A DNA stretch of 64,000 bases from the NCBI GenBank assembly GCA_023101885.1, contig JALPQD010000624.1, positions 124,001 through 188,000 on the forward strand. Direction: 5' to 3'. The translations under genes and the position numbers were made by a program. Under the pieces are notes generated by a model. That model was not told the DNA's origin and did not search any database. It saw only the letters and a program-made list of their open reading frames with translations. The first letter of the stretch is position 1. Each line of letters begins with the position of its first letter. The stretch comes from Typhlomys cinereus (lineage: Eukaryota; Chordata; Mammalia; Rodentia; Platacanthomyidae). Positions 33,241 to 43,559 of the stretch are shown piece by piece.

Positions 33241-33862
33241 TAAGCTTGCTGCTGAACTCAGGAGACCCGGAGCTGGAGCTGCTGGTGGTGATGTCCAGGA
33301 ATCTCAATGAGGCTCCGTAGAACATTCTTCTCTTCTATGGTCAAGTTATTCTCTAGTCAAATGAATATTCCTAGTTAAATTCAATTGATGTAATGGATTA
33401 TTTGCTTTTTTTTTTAACTGCCCTTATATGATCTCTGTACTCAAAACCCATCTTACATAGAGCTGTTCAATGTAATCTAATTGAATTTGAAAATATGCTT
33501 CTCCAAAGGATCACTTGGAATCAATAAACCCCACTTCTAGTTTGACTTAATTGCTATTTTGCTTCATACTGTGTAACAGGTAATTTCTACTCTCATTTTC
33601 CAAACCTCTCACCCTGTGAGAGTGGTAGAAACGATTCTGTGAGTGGCAGGTCCCCACGAAGGCATTTCTACTCAGGGAAGAGAGGCGGTGAGAGACATGT
33701 GGTCTGGAAGAAATCTGCCTTCAGGGTATTCTCCTGGCTGTCACAAGGAATTGGGGGTTTCAGAGTCACGTGAAAGGGCTTGACTTTAAAAAGCACACAC
33801 ATCTCAAAAGCCCAAAGTTGCAGAGACGTAAGGAATAAGCATAAATCAATATAGTGTTTCTG

Positions 33863-33923
33863 AATTAGAATGAAGAACTAGGTTTAGAAGGCTTAACTAT
33901 GAAACTACAGCTTACTGTGCTAA
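33863..33923. repeat. 61-bp direct repeat, copy 1
   Basis: It matches 34594-34654 at 60 of 61 bases (one C/T difference in 'gaaactacag' versus 'gaaactatag'). This copy lies in unique sequence and is the likely source. Confidence 0.95.
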
Positions 33924-34149
33924 AGACAGACTTTCACAGTCTCTGCGGGTTAGGGGCAGCTATGTGGCATGATTAAGGAGAGTCAGCAAAATGCTTGCAA
34001 CTAAGAAAAGGGATCAAATCAATCCATTTCACTTGACTGTTGCAGTGCCCTGTATTGAGTTAACCAAGAGACACACAGCAAGCCTATTACAATACAGGGA
34101 CCCTGCCCAATGAATACTGATCACTAAGCAATGTCCACTCTCTGTTTGT

Positions 34150-34290
34150 TTGTTGGTTGGTTGGTTGGTTTTGTTTCTTTTTGAGACAGGGTATAGAGTG
34201 CTATGTAGCCCAGGCTGGCCAAACTCACAGTCCTCCTCTCCTGGCATTCCCAAGGCGAAGGTTATATGGATGAGCCTCTGCTCACCTTCT
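34150..34290 (-). mobile_element. B1 SINE with (TTGG)n tail
   Basis: (TTGT/TTGG)n at 34143-34170 is followed by 'ttgagacagggtatagagtg', 'atgtagcccaggctggccaa' and 'ggcattcccaaggcgaagg' in antisense B1 order. Confidence 0.75.
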
Positions 34291-34435
34291 ACTCCCAATG
34301 TGAAATTTCTTTCTTGCCCCACATATCTCTGGGAGTGAAATCTTATTAAAAAATGCATTTCAAACTGCATATAGGTATGAAATAGGCAAGCAGACTCAAA
34401 ATGAAATATGCGTACTTGTACAAAAACTTCCAAAA

Positions 34436-34740
34436 GAGTGGCAGCTTACACACGTGCTCAGGCACATATCACACACACGTGTTTATGCACATGGCACACG
34501 TTTACATACATGTGCTTGTGCATACATCACATGCCACATGCATGTGCTCATGCATCTCACACTCATGTGCTTGCTCATGCCTGTATTATTCTAAATTAGA
34601 ATGAAGAACTAGGTTTAGAAGGCTTAACTATGAAACTATAGCTTACTGTGCTAAGTAACTAAGAAACATACATGTATACTCATGGGTATATCACATGCTT
34701 ACATGTCGGTGCTCAAGCGCGTATCACACTCATTTCACTA
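34436..34740. repeat. Imperfect CA/TG-rich minisatellite, interrupted
   Basis: Degenerate units built from 'catgtgctcatgcat' and 'atcacac' words recur at about 25-36 base spacing over 34436-34585 and again over 34665-34735. The interruption is copy 2 of the 61-bp repeat. Confidence 0.7.
34594..34654. repeat. 61-bp direct repeat, copy 2
   Basis: A nearly identical copy of 33863-33923 lies 731 bases downstream, inside a minisatellite whose units continue on both sides. Confidence 0.95.
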
Positions 34741-35059
34741 GTATTCTGTCTCTTCTCTGCCCTCACCTCAAATACCTGATTTGTAAATTTTGTTTCTCAT
34801 AAAGCATGAACTTTAGTTCCTCCTCTTCCTGCCTTTCCCCTTTCCCCTTCCTCTTCCTCTTTCAACATTAGAGACCTCTGCACCATGTGATGTGAGAAGA
34901 CACTAGAATTCTACTGTGTGTGCTGTAGCTCCTGTTATTTTTCTCTCATCCATTCCATGAACACATACCTCCACTGCGCCAGAGCGGAAACATTCAGTTC
35001 TTTATTGTCTTCTTTTTAAATAATTCATACTTGGTGACATGTGCAGTTTTTGAAAGAGG

Positions 35060-35121
35060 AAAAAAAAAAAAAAGGAAAGAACTCTGAGTAGCTGGGGAAA
35101 GCCTTTTTTTTTTTTTTTTTT
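35060..35121. repeat. Facing A run and T run
   Basis: A13-14 at 35060-35073 and T18 at 35104-35121 are separated by 30 bases of 'ggaaagaactctgagtagct'-type sequence. They could pair as a hairpin in RNA. Confidence 0.8.
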
Positions 35122-35137
35122 AAATAGATTTGCCAGG

Positions 35138-35743
35138 ATGGGACAATGTGCTGACGCAGGCAGGACAGAGCTGCTGAGGGAGGATGGACAGGAGATAAAG
35201 GAAGTCCCTGGCTGCAGCCCAAAGTACCCCCTAGGGCAGAAGCATGTACTACCCCAGGAGGTGAACGCAGAAGCCCCTGCAGAAGGGGTGTTTCTTCTTC
35301 CTTTTGCAAACAACTGTTTCCTGAGCCAGGGCTGGGAGGGTGGGACGTGCTTTCTCTCTTTGACTAGAGAAACAAACACACATTGCATCTCCGGCTTCCC
35401 CTCCCTGGTGCACCGTAGACTCCTTCATCCGCCTGGTTCAGGCAGAGACACGCTGCCAAACCACACGTCCTCAGCCGTCTGTTGCACATCCCATCCTGGC
35501 TCAGTTTCTAGGATACCCAGCTGCTACCCCCTGGCCTTGGCAGAGACTCCCCCCTCCCTTTTACAGTATGGAATTTGGAGTGCAGTCGAGCCCCCAAGAC
35601 TTGCTCTTTATCACACTGGGAGTATTTTCTTTGAATGCAAAACCGTCTTTCACATTCCCACGTCCCAAGAAGCTGCTCCCTGTCTGGCGGAACGTTCTGG
35701 CTGCTGCTTGCTGGGAGCCAGCCGCATTTGTTCTTGTCTTTGA
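35138..35743 (+). other. Longest ORF of the window, probably chance
   Basis: 201 codons, open from ATG to stop. I recognise no domain, signal peptide or membrane segment. Opposite-strand ORFs cover the same bases, and composition is only mildly GC-rich. A spurious ORF is the default; a lineage-specific transcript cannot be excluded. Confidence 0.15.
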
Positions 35744-35744
35744 G

Positions 35745-36230
35745 GAATGTTTTCATCAGGCCTAAGAGCTGAAAAGCATTCATGCTCAGAAAGGGGGGGG
35801 AGTGCTTCCCCCACACCCCTGATGACCTCTGTCAAGCATTCTATGGAGGCTCAGGCAGGACATAATGGAGAGAGGTGCCGAGAGCCGCACAGATGGAACA
35901 TTGGGATTTGCTAAGACACCACTAGCCAGACTGCTTGGATATTTGAAAATGTCACCTCTACATTTCAAAATTTGGACTAACTTGTTTAGTTAACGCTGGA
36001 GGGGAAAACAGAGTGTGTTCTCAAAGCGCAGAAGGAGAAAACAGGCAGACCGATAGCTGACTCTCAAGCCACTGTGACAGGATCCAGAGATCATGGGACA
36101 GCTGGGATCCCCGGGGCATGTTGCTGACCACCAGTAGAGGCGGCCAAAGCACTGAACTACCTGCATGCAGGTAGTGCTAACTTTTGCTAACTCGGGGTCT
36201 TAAAAAAGAGAAGTAGAGATTCATACTATT
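35745..36230. other. Unique sequence, no feature recognised
   Basis: No ORF or repeat that I can support. A palindromic word ctacctgcatgcaggtag lies near 36160. Confidence 0.45.
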
Positions 36231-36234
36231 TGTT

Positions 36235-36330
36235 ATTACTTATGTAACAGGAGTGCTTTTATGTTATTTGACTTAATCTTTACAACTTAGAAAAGAGGCA
36301 TCATGACTTCTGTCCCCTATGACTTTATTT
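36235..36330 (+). mobile_element. MIR-like fossil (weak)
   Basis: 'tatgttatttgacttaatct' and 'ttacaacttagaaaagaggc' resemble the MIR 'attaactcatttaatcct' and 'caacaaccctatgaggta' blocks. Confidence 0.4.
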
Positions 36331-36611
36331 CACTTATTTTTGTTTATGTTCATATGACTCACATTCTTACTTGGCCGGGTCACTGCTGAAATGTCTCCTT
36401 TGGTTTTGGTAAGTCCTTCTGAAGGCTCCTAGCCATCGCCAAAGCACCTGTTATTTTCTCTTTGTAAACTCACTGGCACAGTCTAGAGGAATTACTTCAG
36501 TTCATTCATTCTCTCTTCAGCTATGTTTGGTCTAGAATCTATCCAGGTCAATGGCTGCATTTTCTTCTCCGTGATTCCTAATTCTATATGCACCTGTGCT
36601 TATACCATGCC

Positions 36612-37020
36612 ACTGTGCTAGATATAGTTGTCAACTTGGTCATTGAAAACTGAGTTCTGGATGCGGCTGTGAATTAGTAGTTAAGGTAAGCCCTAAGCAG
36701 TCCTACAGGAGATGGTCTGGTGAGGGTGGACCTAGCATGCCAAGGGCGGACCACGCCCTGCGCAGGTGGGCAAGATGGAGAGAGGCAGTTCTGTACTTTG
36801 GCATACTTGGGCAGACTCAAGGTGGCTGGTGAGGAGGTTTGCCCCTCGCTCAGCAATTCCTGTGGATGTGATGTGGCCAGTTCCTCAGTTCCTGATGTTG
36901 ATATAACTCCCCTGCCAAGCTGGACTGTGAACTGTAACCAGAATTGTAAGCAAGAGTAAGAACCCTCGGTTTTTGTGTGTTGTTGAGCCACAAAGTCATA
37001 CCAGCCACTCAAAGGCAAAC
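36612..37020 (+). mobile_element. Family B LTR
   Basis: 'tagttgtcaacttggtcatt', 'gaattagtagttaaggtaag', 'gatgtggccagttcctcagt', 'caagctggactgtgaactgt' and 'gtaagcaagagtaagaaccc' give the family order. The polyadenylation region is mutated. Confidence 0.7.
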
Positions 37021-37149
37021 TGCAATAATCACAAGTGGCATAATATGTACATTTCTCCCACTAGAACATAAAAATACATTTATTGATTAAGGTTCTTACA
37101 AACAGAAAGCTATTTAAGAATACTCAACAAAATATAGAAATATAAAAGT

Positions 37150-38850
37150 TCATTATCTCCTGTAAAAGGATTTTCAGACATTACTTTTAAACTTTGTACA
37201 TGCAAATATATACTGTTCGTTTAACACAGTCTTCCTCATACTTCCATACTGCCCCTCTTTCTTTTAATCCTAACCCCCTCCTATAAGTCAGCTTTGTTCC
37301 TCCAGACATTTTCTACTTTTATGTCCCACACATGATTTTATGTATCTATGTATATATCACATTTTCCTTCCATTCCTCTGTTGTTGGACATCCAGATTGG
37401 TTCCATAGCTTAACTGCTGGATAGTACAAATGTCTCTGTGATAAGATGACTTGGAGTTCTTTGGACAAATACCCCAGGATAGTATATCTGGGTCACATAG
37501 AAGATTGTGTTAGTTTTCTTTCTGAGAAATTCTCCATGCTGACTGCCATAGTGGCCAGACATTCCCACCAGCAATGTCTAAAGCTTCCACCTTGTTCATA
37601 TTCTGATCATTCATCTTTATTTGCTTTCTTACTGACTTCAGTTCTGACCCGTGAGATGGAATCTCAATATAGTTTCCATTTGCATTTCTTTGATGACTAG
37701 TGAGGCTGAATATTTTTCCATATGTTTATTGGTCATTTGGATCTCATCTTTTGATAACTGTCCTGAACATTTCATTAGCTCATTTATTTATTGGTTTATT
37801 TAACTTATTAGTTTTTTAGTTCTGTATATATTTTATTTTATTTAACTTATTAATTTTTAGTTCTATTTTATTTATTATAGTTATTATTATAGTTCTATTT
37901 TATTTAACTTACTAGTTTTTTAGTTCTGAGTATATTCTAGATATTAATCTTTTGTCAAATGCATAACTGGAAAAGACTTTCTCCCATCTTGGGCTGTCTC
38001 TTCACTTGACTGCTTCCTTTGATGCATAGAAACTTTTAAATTTTACATTTTCTAACCAACTGTATTTCTGTTGAGAAGGCCTGTGCCTATATTTTGAAGT
38101 ATATTTCCTCTCTTCCCTCTCATGGTTTCAGGGTTTCGAATCTTACATTGATTTATTTGGAGTTTATTTTTGTGCAGGGTGACAGATAAGGGCCTAGTTT
38201 CACCATTCTACATGTGGACATCCAGTTTTGCCAGCACCATTTGTTGAAGATGTTGTCTGTTCTCCAATGTGTATTTTTGACATCTTTGTCAGAATCAGGT
38301 GGTTGAAACTTTGTGGATTTATGCCTGGGTCCTCTGCCCTCTCCCATTGATCCACATGTCTGTTTTGTACCAGTCCCATGCTGTTTCGGTTATATGGCTC
38401 TGTGGTATAACTTCAAATTAAATATAGTGATATTTGATCTATTTAATATTATTTATCTTGGTTTTATCTTATTTTATTTTCTTAACTCGGGATTGTTTGA
38501 TTATCTGGGGATCTTTTCTGATTCCAAATGCAGTTTAAGATTTTTTTTTTCTATTTCTGTGGAGTAGGATCAGAATTTTACTCTGTAGATTGCTTTTTGA
38601 TTAGAAAACCATTTTCACAATATTGATTCTTCCAACCCAACAGCCTGGGAGGTCTTTCCATCCTCTAGTGTCTTCCTCCAGTTCTTTCTCCAGTGTTTGA
38701 AAGCTTTATTGTACAGGTGTGTCACTTCTTTGGTTAGGGTTATCCCAAGATGGCATGCATCCTTTTCAAGGATCTAATTCCTTTGTGTACCTCTTTGAGG
38801 ATTCTAAATGCATGCATTTTCAAGTCCTCAGGCATTTTATTAGTTTTTTC
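37150..38850 (-). mobile_element. LINE-1 ORF2 3' part, antisense fossil
   Basis: The classic antisense L1 order is clear: 'ggacatccagattggttcca', 'ggagttctttggacaaatac', 'gtgagatggaatctcaatat', 'ttgccagcaccatttgttga', 'gcctgggtcctctgccctct', 'gtctttccatcctctagtg'. It spans the C-terminal part of ORF2 and its 3' flank. Stops break all frames. A local triplication lies at 37795-37927. A dead 5'-truncated copy. Confidence 0.92.
37795..37927. repeat. Three near-tandem units inside the L1 fossil
   Basis: Units 'tttatttaacttattag...tttagttct' occur at 37795-37823, 37837-37864 and 37898-37927, separated by AT-rich spacers. An intact L1 would have one such segment, so this is a secondary duplication. 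Confidence 0.85.
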
Positions 38851-38861
38851 ATTTTGGAAAA

Positions 38862-38975
38862 CATTCACATCCTGACTACTATGTAGCACAGGCTGGCTTC
38901 AAACATATAGCAGTCCTCCAGCCTCCACAGTGCTGGGACCTCAGGCTGGTGCCTCACACCTGCCTAATCACTGGG
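38862..38975 (-). mobile_element. B1 SINE
   Basis: 'ctatgtagcacaggctggct', 'tcaaacatatagcagtcctc' and 'acagtgctgggacctcaggc' in antisense B1 order. Confidence 0.7.
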
Positions 38976-39524
38976 CATCTTTCTTGACATAAGAGTTCTT
39001 CATGCGAAACTGATTTGCAGGATCATTAACAGACGCTGTCCCCCTTGCCTTTCCTTTTCTCTGTGAGTTTGTGCCCCTTTATGGGTTGTGGTTGAGCCCC
39101 CTCTTCAGGCAGTGGACTACTCAAAGCTGGGGGGGGGGATGGGACTGCTGCAGTCTCACCTAGGAAAGCCTGTGCTTGTAGCACTAGGCTCTGACTTCCT
39201 TGAGACTTCAAGAGAGAGGAAGTCAAGTATCTTAAAATGACTCCCCGAAGGAACTCGAAGATTTCTGTCATCCTTAAGAGACAGAAAATGAATGGGAGAA
39301 AAAAAATTGAAAGAAACAAACATCATAGACCACAGAGCTTCTGAGCACTTATAACCTCTGGGTATCTACCCAAGACCAGGACTGTACTAGATGTTGGGGC
39401 TCAGAGGCAGCTCAAGCATGACTGCTGCCCCTGAGGATCCACTGTACAAGGACCATATTCCAACACAGTAACTTACTTCACACTAAACTTGAATGTGAGC
39501 TCTGATCTCATAAGAGCCTACCTG

Positions 39525-39580
39525 TATGTATGCATGTATGTATATATGCATGTATGTATGTATGCATGCATTTGCATGTA
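39525..39580. repeat. (GTAT)n/(GCAT)n tract
   Basis: Alternating GTAT and GCAT units form the tail of the composite SINE that follows at 39586. Confidence 0.8.
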
Positions 39581-39585
39581 TGTAT

Positions 39586-39742
39586 TATCTGAGACAGGGT
39601 CTTATGTACCATGGCCTCTAATGTAACTTAGGATGGTCTTGAACTCCATCTCTGCCTCACACGCGCTGAGATTACAGACACGCACACACATCCAAGCTTT
39701 GCTAGGCAAGCACTCTATCAAATGAGCTCCATCCCCAGGTGT
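39586..39742 (-). mobile_element. Composite B1 plus ID SINE (B4-type)
   Basis: Antisense B1 ('gagacagggtcttatgtacc', 'aggatggtcttgaactccat') joined to antisense ID ('ttgctaggcaagcactctat', 'aatgagctccatccccag'). Confidence 0.75.
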
Positions 39743-39744
39743 TT

Positions 39745-40838
39745 ATCTTCTAAACCTGGGCATTCTATTTTTGGAGAAACATTAAGTTGCCTTCTCCTCA
39801 GCAAGTGAAGCAGGAACTGAGGAGATTGATGAGCTCAAGGTTATCTCATGTTAGGGACTGTATGAAAACTCATCCTTTTGAAGATGCCTTTCTCCTTGCT
39901 TATTGAGAGTGAAAGAAGATGCCAGGGAGAGAGACAGAGAAAGATGACAATAGCCACTGCCTCTGTCTTCCAGAGTTTGCCTTTGGGTTGAGTGGAAGCT
40001 TCCAGAAGACTCAAATGGATCAACTTTTGCTCATCACAGAAAACTGTTTATGGAAGAGCTCCTGGGCTCCTGACCTGGCCAGCTGCCAGTCCAATCCCGC
40101 TACCCTTCCCTCGCTCTTCTCCTCTCCTCCTCAAAGTTGACAGACTCATAGCTTCCTACTCTTTCTTCCTCAGCCTCAGAGACATATTATTAGTTCACAG
40201 CAAAAGAGTGCAGGGGAAGCCAGTTATTTCTCCATCCGCTCACTTCACCCTTGTTGCATGACCCTGTTGCATGGATGCCCTCCTCCCAAGCTGAGCTGAA
40301 TGGAGATGGGGGCTTTCTCCAGCAGAGACTAGGTCAATACTATCATGTCATCCTTCTTTGCAATTTATGACCTAGGGACACCAGAGCACAGTGCTCCTTG
40401 TCTCTGCAGGGGTGACAAGCAGCTCTGAAGACATCAGGCTGGTGTTTTTCCATCCTGATGAAGCAGCTAGCCTTCAGGAGGAGGACTGGGTCAACACTCA
40501 GAGCTGCAGAGAGAGAGGGAGCCAGCACAGAGCCTATCATTCGCAATATTCCCAAAGTGCAGTTAGTCTAGCTTTAGACTCGTTGCAGTTCTCTTAGCTT
40601 TCGGATACATTCTCCTTCAACCCAAATGAGTTTAAGGTGGGTATTGATATTTATAGCCAAGATAAGGAAATGAATAATTGATATCGCTCTTATTTTTCAA
40701 AAGAGAGCTACTTTTTTCCTGATTCTAAGAAAATTCACAAGAACTTTTCAAACAACATTGAAAAGTGGTATAAAGTATAGAAGTAAAACTTAGCATTGCA
40801 CTGCCAATCAGGCAGAGCTGTACCTACTAATATTATCA
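39745..40838. other. Unique sequence, no feature recognised
   Basis: Several ORFs under 90 codons on both strands, no domain and no repeat named. Confidence 0.4.
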
Positions 40839-40840
40839 CA

Positions 40841-40985
40841 GGCCTTTTTTTTTTTTTTGAGCCAGGCTCTTAACTTGACAGGCCAGATTGACCTGGAACT
40901 CAGTATATAATCCAGGTGGGCTTCAAATTCCTGGTGATCTTTCTGCCTCAGTCTCCCCATCACACCTGGTCGACATATTTCTTTC
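40841..40985 (-). mobile_element. B1 SINE
   Basis: T run at 40846-40858, then 'gagccaggctcttaacttga', 'gacctggaactcagtatata', 'gatctttctgcctcagtctc' and 'catcacacctggtcgaca'. Confidence 0.8.
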
Positions 40986-40989
40986 TTTT

Positions 40990-41720
40990 GAAAACTGGGC
41001 AATTGTGCAAGAGTGAGGCATGAGGAGTTTTACAATAAGCCATTTCTTCTCAAATATATTCAGAATATCTTTGCAGACAGAACATCTTTGTAAGTTCATT
41101 TCAAGCATTAGAGTATTTCTGAGAATATTTTCCTCCTATCTCAATTTTTTTTTTCCTTTTTGATGCCAAGATTGAATCTCAGGCTCTCCTATAGCTACAA
41201 TCCCAGCTCTACTTTACAGTTTGTCTTTTCGTCAGAACAAGGAAGAGACAGATCCCACAGACAACTAACTCATCTGAGTAAGTGCAAAGCTTGGATATAA
41301 ATGTAAGTCTGTCTGATTTCTTTCTGTCATGCATCATTTGAGGAGAGAGACAGGAAAACAAATGTCAATACAGAGTCCTATGCACGTTATAATATCTGCA
41401 GGAAGGAATTTATTTCAGGAAATCAGTGTGATGTTGGGCAGACCCTGAGCTCAGACAAGTTCTGTAACAGGCAGCTTTTTAATAGGTCTAGGTTAAAATG
41501 ATTTGTCCAGATTCCCAACAACTTCAGAAAGTTCCTTCATAGCCAGAATATTTGCCATTTGGGAAGCTGGGAGAGTAAATGGCTATTTATAAAGAACTAT
41601 AAGGGAAGAAGCTGAGATCAGCAGGTGTAACCCCAGTTCTGGGAAAGATCAAAAACAGTAGTTGGAGAACAGGCAGAGTCACGTAAAAGGAGGTTGAAGA
41701 AAAGAATCTGAGGGAGGCAG
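40990..41720. other. Unique sequence, no gene recognised
   Basis: T run at 41145-41154 beside an ID-like patch ('gattgaatctcaggctctcc') that is too short to call. Confidence 0.4.
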
Positions 41721-41726
41721 TATGCA

Positions 41727-42170
41727 TGTTTTCCATTGTTATAAGAAAACACCTGAAACTAGTTACTGATAAAGAAAAGAAGTTAATTGGACTTCCCAGA
41801 TTTGGAAGTCCAAAGTCCAAGATCAGGTCGCCTCCATGGCTGGGCCTCCAGCCAGGTCTCCCTTGGTTACATGACATCATGGAGGATTGCTGAAGGGCAC
41901 TTGAGAAGCAGAGATCACTGGCCAGACAGGAAGCCAGAGAAAGTGGAGAGGGGTCAACCTGGCCCTTTTATACCAAGCCATTCTCACGAGAATTAACTTG
42001 CTCTCTGAGACCAGCATTCATTTCTTCTGGGTGAAGGATGATCTACCAGTAGGTTCCACTTCTTCAAGATTCCACCACTTCCCAGAACTGTTGCAACATG
42101 GAGACCAAGCTTCTAATATATGATCCTGTGTATGTGTGTGTAGGGAATAACAACACCCTCAAACCATACA
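41727..42170 (-). mobile_element. MLT1/MST-like MaLR LTR, antisense
   Basis: 'ttccattgttataagaaaac', 'acctgaaactagttactgat', 'gaagttaattggacttccca', 'ccttttataccaagccattc', 'cgagaattaacttgctctct' and 'gattccaccacttcccagaa' follow the antisense MaLR order (MLT1/MST). No internal viral sequence. Confidence 0.65.
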
Positions 42171-42402
42171 CAAACGATACTGGGTATCTTGGAATGATAC
42201 CCTGGTGGCCTCGAATCACGGAAAACCCTGAGAGTGAACATGAATCTCACTGAAAGTCAGGTACAGAAGAACCTGGAAAACACTGTTACCACCAAACGTA
42301 GGAATGCAGCAAAAGACCCACAGAGTTGAACCAAACAGTATCTCCTTGGACCAGTTTTTTCAAACTGACAGTTTTTCTTCCCTCTTGTATAATTAGTCCA
42401 TT

Positions 42403-42755
42403 TTGTGTGTTACTTTAACAAGACATCTGGAGGTGGTTAGCTTAATTAGTAAAGATGCTTATTTGGCTCATGATTCTGGTAGTTGAAGATCCAAATAGCC
42501 TAATGCTGGTGGCCTGGCTAGGCCCCCTGGCTGCAGCACCTCACAGCAGAGAAAAGCAAGGGAATCTACCGTACACAGAGGCTTGGAGGGCGTGGCTACT
42601 GTACACAGAGGCTTGGAGGGCGTGGTCTCATTGCACAGCGGCCTGACTGCCACAGAGGAGTCCACTCTTCTAGACCGTCATTAGTTCCTTCCTAGAACAC
42701 TGCTTAATAACCTAACCTCCCCCCAAAGCCTGATTCTTAAAGATTCCGCTGCAAT
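42403..42755 (-). mobile_element. MaLR-like LTR, antisense, with a 30-bp tandem duplication
   Basis: 'gtgtgttactttaacaagac', 'gatgcttatttggctcatga', 'ttctggtagttgaagatcca' and 'ggcctggctaggccccctgg' match an antisense MST-type LTR. Positions 42571-42600 and 42601-42630 are tandem copies of one 30-bp unit, identical over the first 25 bases. Confidence 0.55.
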
Positions 42756-42766
42756 AGTTTATCCTC

Positions 42767-43055
42767 GTTGCCAACTCAACTCGATTCCGAATCACTTAGA
42801 AGACACACTGAGAGTATTTGAGGGATTTTTTACCCCCAGCGGGCTTCAGCTTTGAAGCAAAGTCTAAATTGGTTGTGGGCTGGAGTCTCCAAATGAATAA
42901 GGAGGGGAAAGAGAAGGAAGCCATCAGCAGGCATCTCGCTCCACTTCCTGACTGCAGATATACTGTGGCCAGTCGCCTGCAGGCAGTAAGAACTGAATGC
43001 TTACCTTCGCGAACCTAGGACAACCCCCCAACCCCACCCACCCCCTGCCCTGCTG
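42767..43055 (+). mobile_element. Rodent LTR (family C), left part
   Basis: 'ttgccaactcaactcgattc' and 'cgaatcacttagaagacaca' match the start of a rodent LTR, with 'aatgaataaggaggggaaag' and 'acttcctgactgcagatata' in order. It is broken by the family A LTR at 43061 and appears to resume at 43403. Confidence 0.5.
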
Positions 43056-43060
43056 CCCTA

Positions 43061-43397
43061 CTGTACCAGTTACTCTTTCTCGGGAGACACCACTCAGACT
43101 CAAACAACTTGACCGTTCCAGAGGAGAGATACGCTCCACCATGGCAGAAAAAGCATGGCTGGCTGGCAGATGCGGGAGGTGGCTGAAGTCACTGAAAGCA
43201 TCATGGAGGCCGAGAGCTGCTGCCTGCAGACTCACTCACTCGAGCAGGGCAGGGCAGGCCAACCTCAAGGCCCATCCCCTTGTGACTGCCTTCCCCCAGC
43301 AAGGCCCCACCTCCTAAAGGTACCATGACCTTCGCCAACAGCTAACCATTCAAACACATGGGTCTGTGGGAGACAACTCACATTTCAAACCCTGACA
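43061..43397 (-). mobile_element. Family A LTR nested in family C LTR
   Basis: Minus orientation, TG...CA ends at about 43062 and 43397; the internal order is the reverse complement of 12065-12444. The 5-bp word cccta lies at 43056-43060 and 43398-43402, a candidate target duplication. Confidence 0.75.
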
Positions 43398-43402
43398 CCC
43401 TA

Positions 43403-43558
43403 ACTCCTTAGCAATTCCGGACCCTAAAAGACTGTGGCCACACCCAGTCTCTCTGCTGTCCGTCCCACCCTGTGAGTCAAAAGATCCATTCCTTCTTTAA
43501 GTTGCTTTTGCCAGGCATTTTGTCATAGCAACGAGAAAGTACCCAATAGAATCTCCAA
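43403..43558 (+). mobile_element. Rodent LTR (family C), right part
   Basis: 'caaaagatccattccttctt', 'taagttgcttttgccaggca' and 'tttgtcatagcaacgagaaa' are the 3' end of a rodent LTR in the same orientation as 42767-43055. Confidence 0.5.
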
Positions 43559-43559
43559 G

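Noticed and set aside
34436..34740. Regularly spaced repeats resembling a CRISPR array
   Set aside because: Units are degenerate CA/TG words with no constant repeat and unique spacers, in a mammalian genome.
37150..38850. Possible active L1
   Set aside because: It is 5' truncated, with stops in all frames and a secondary triplication.
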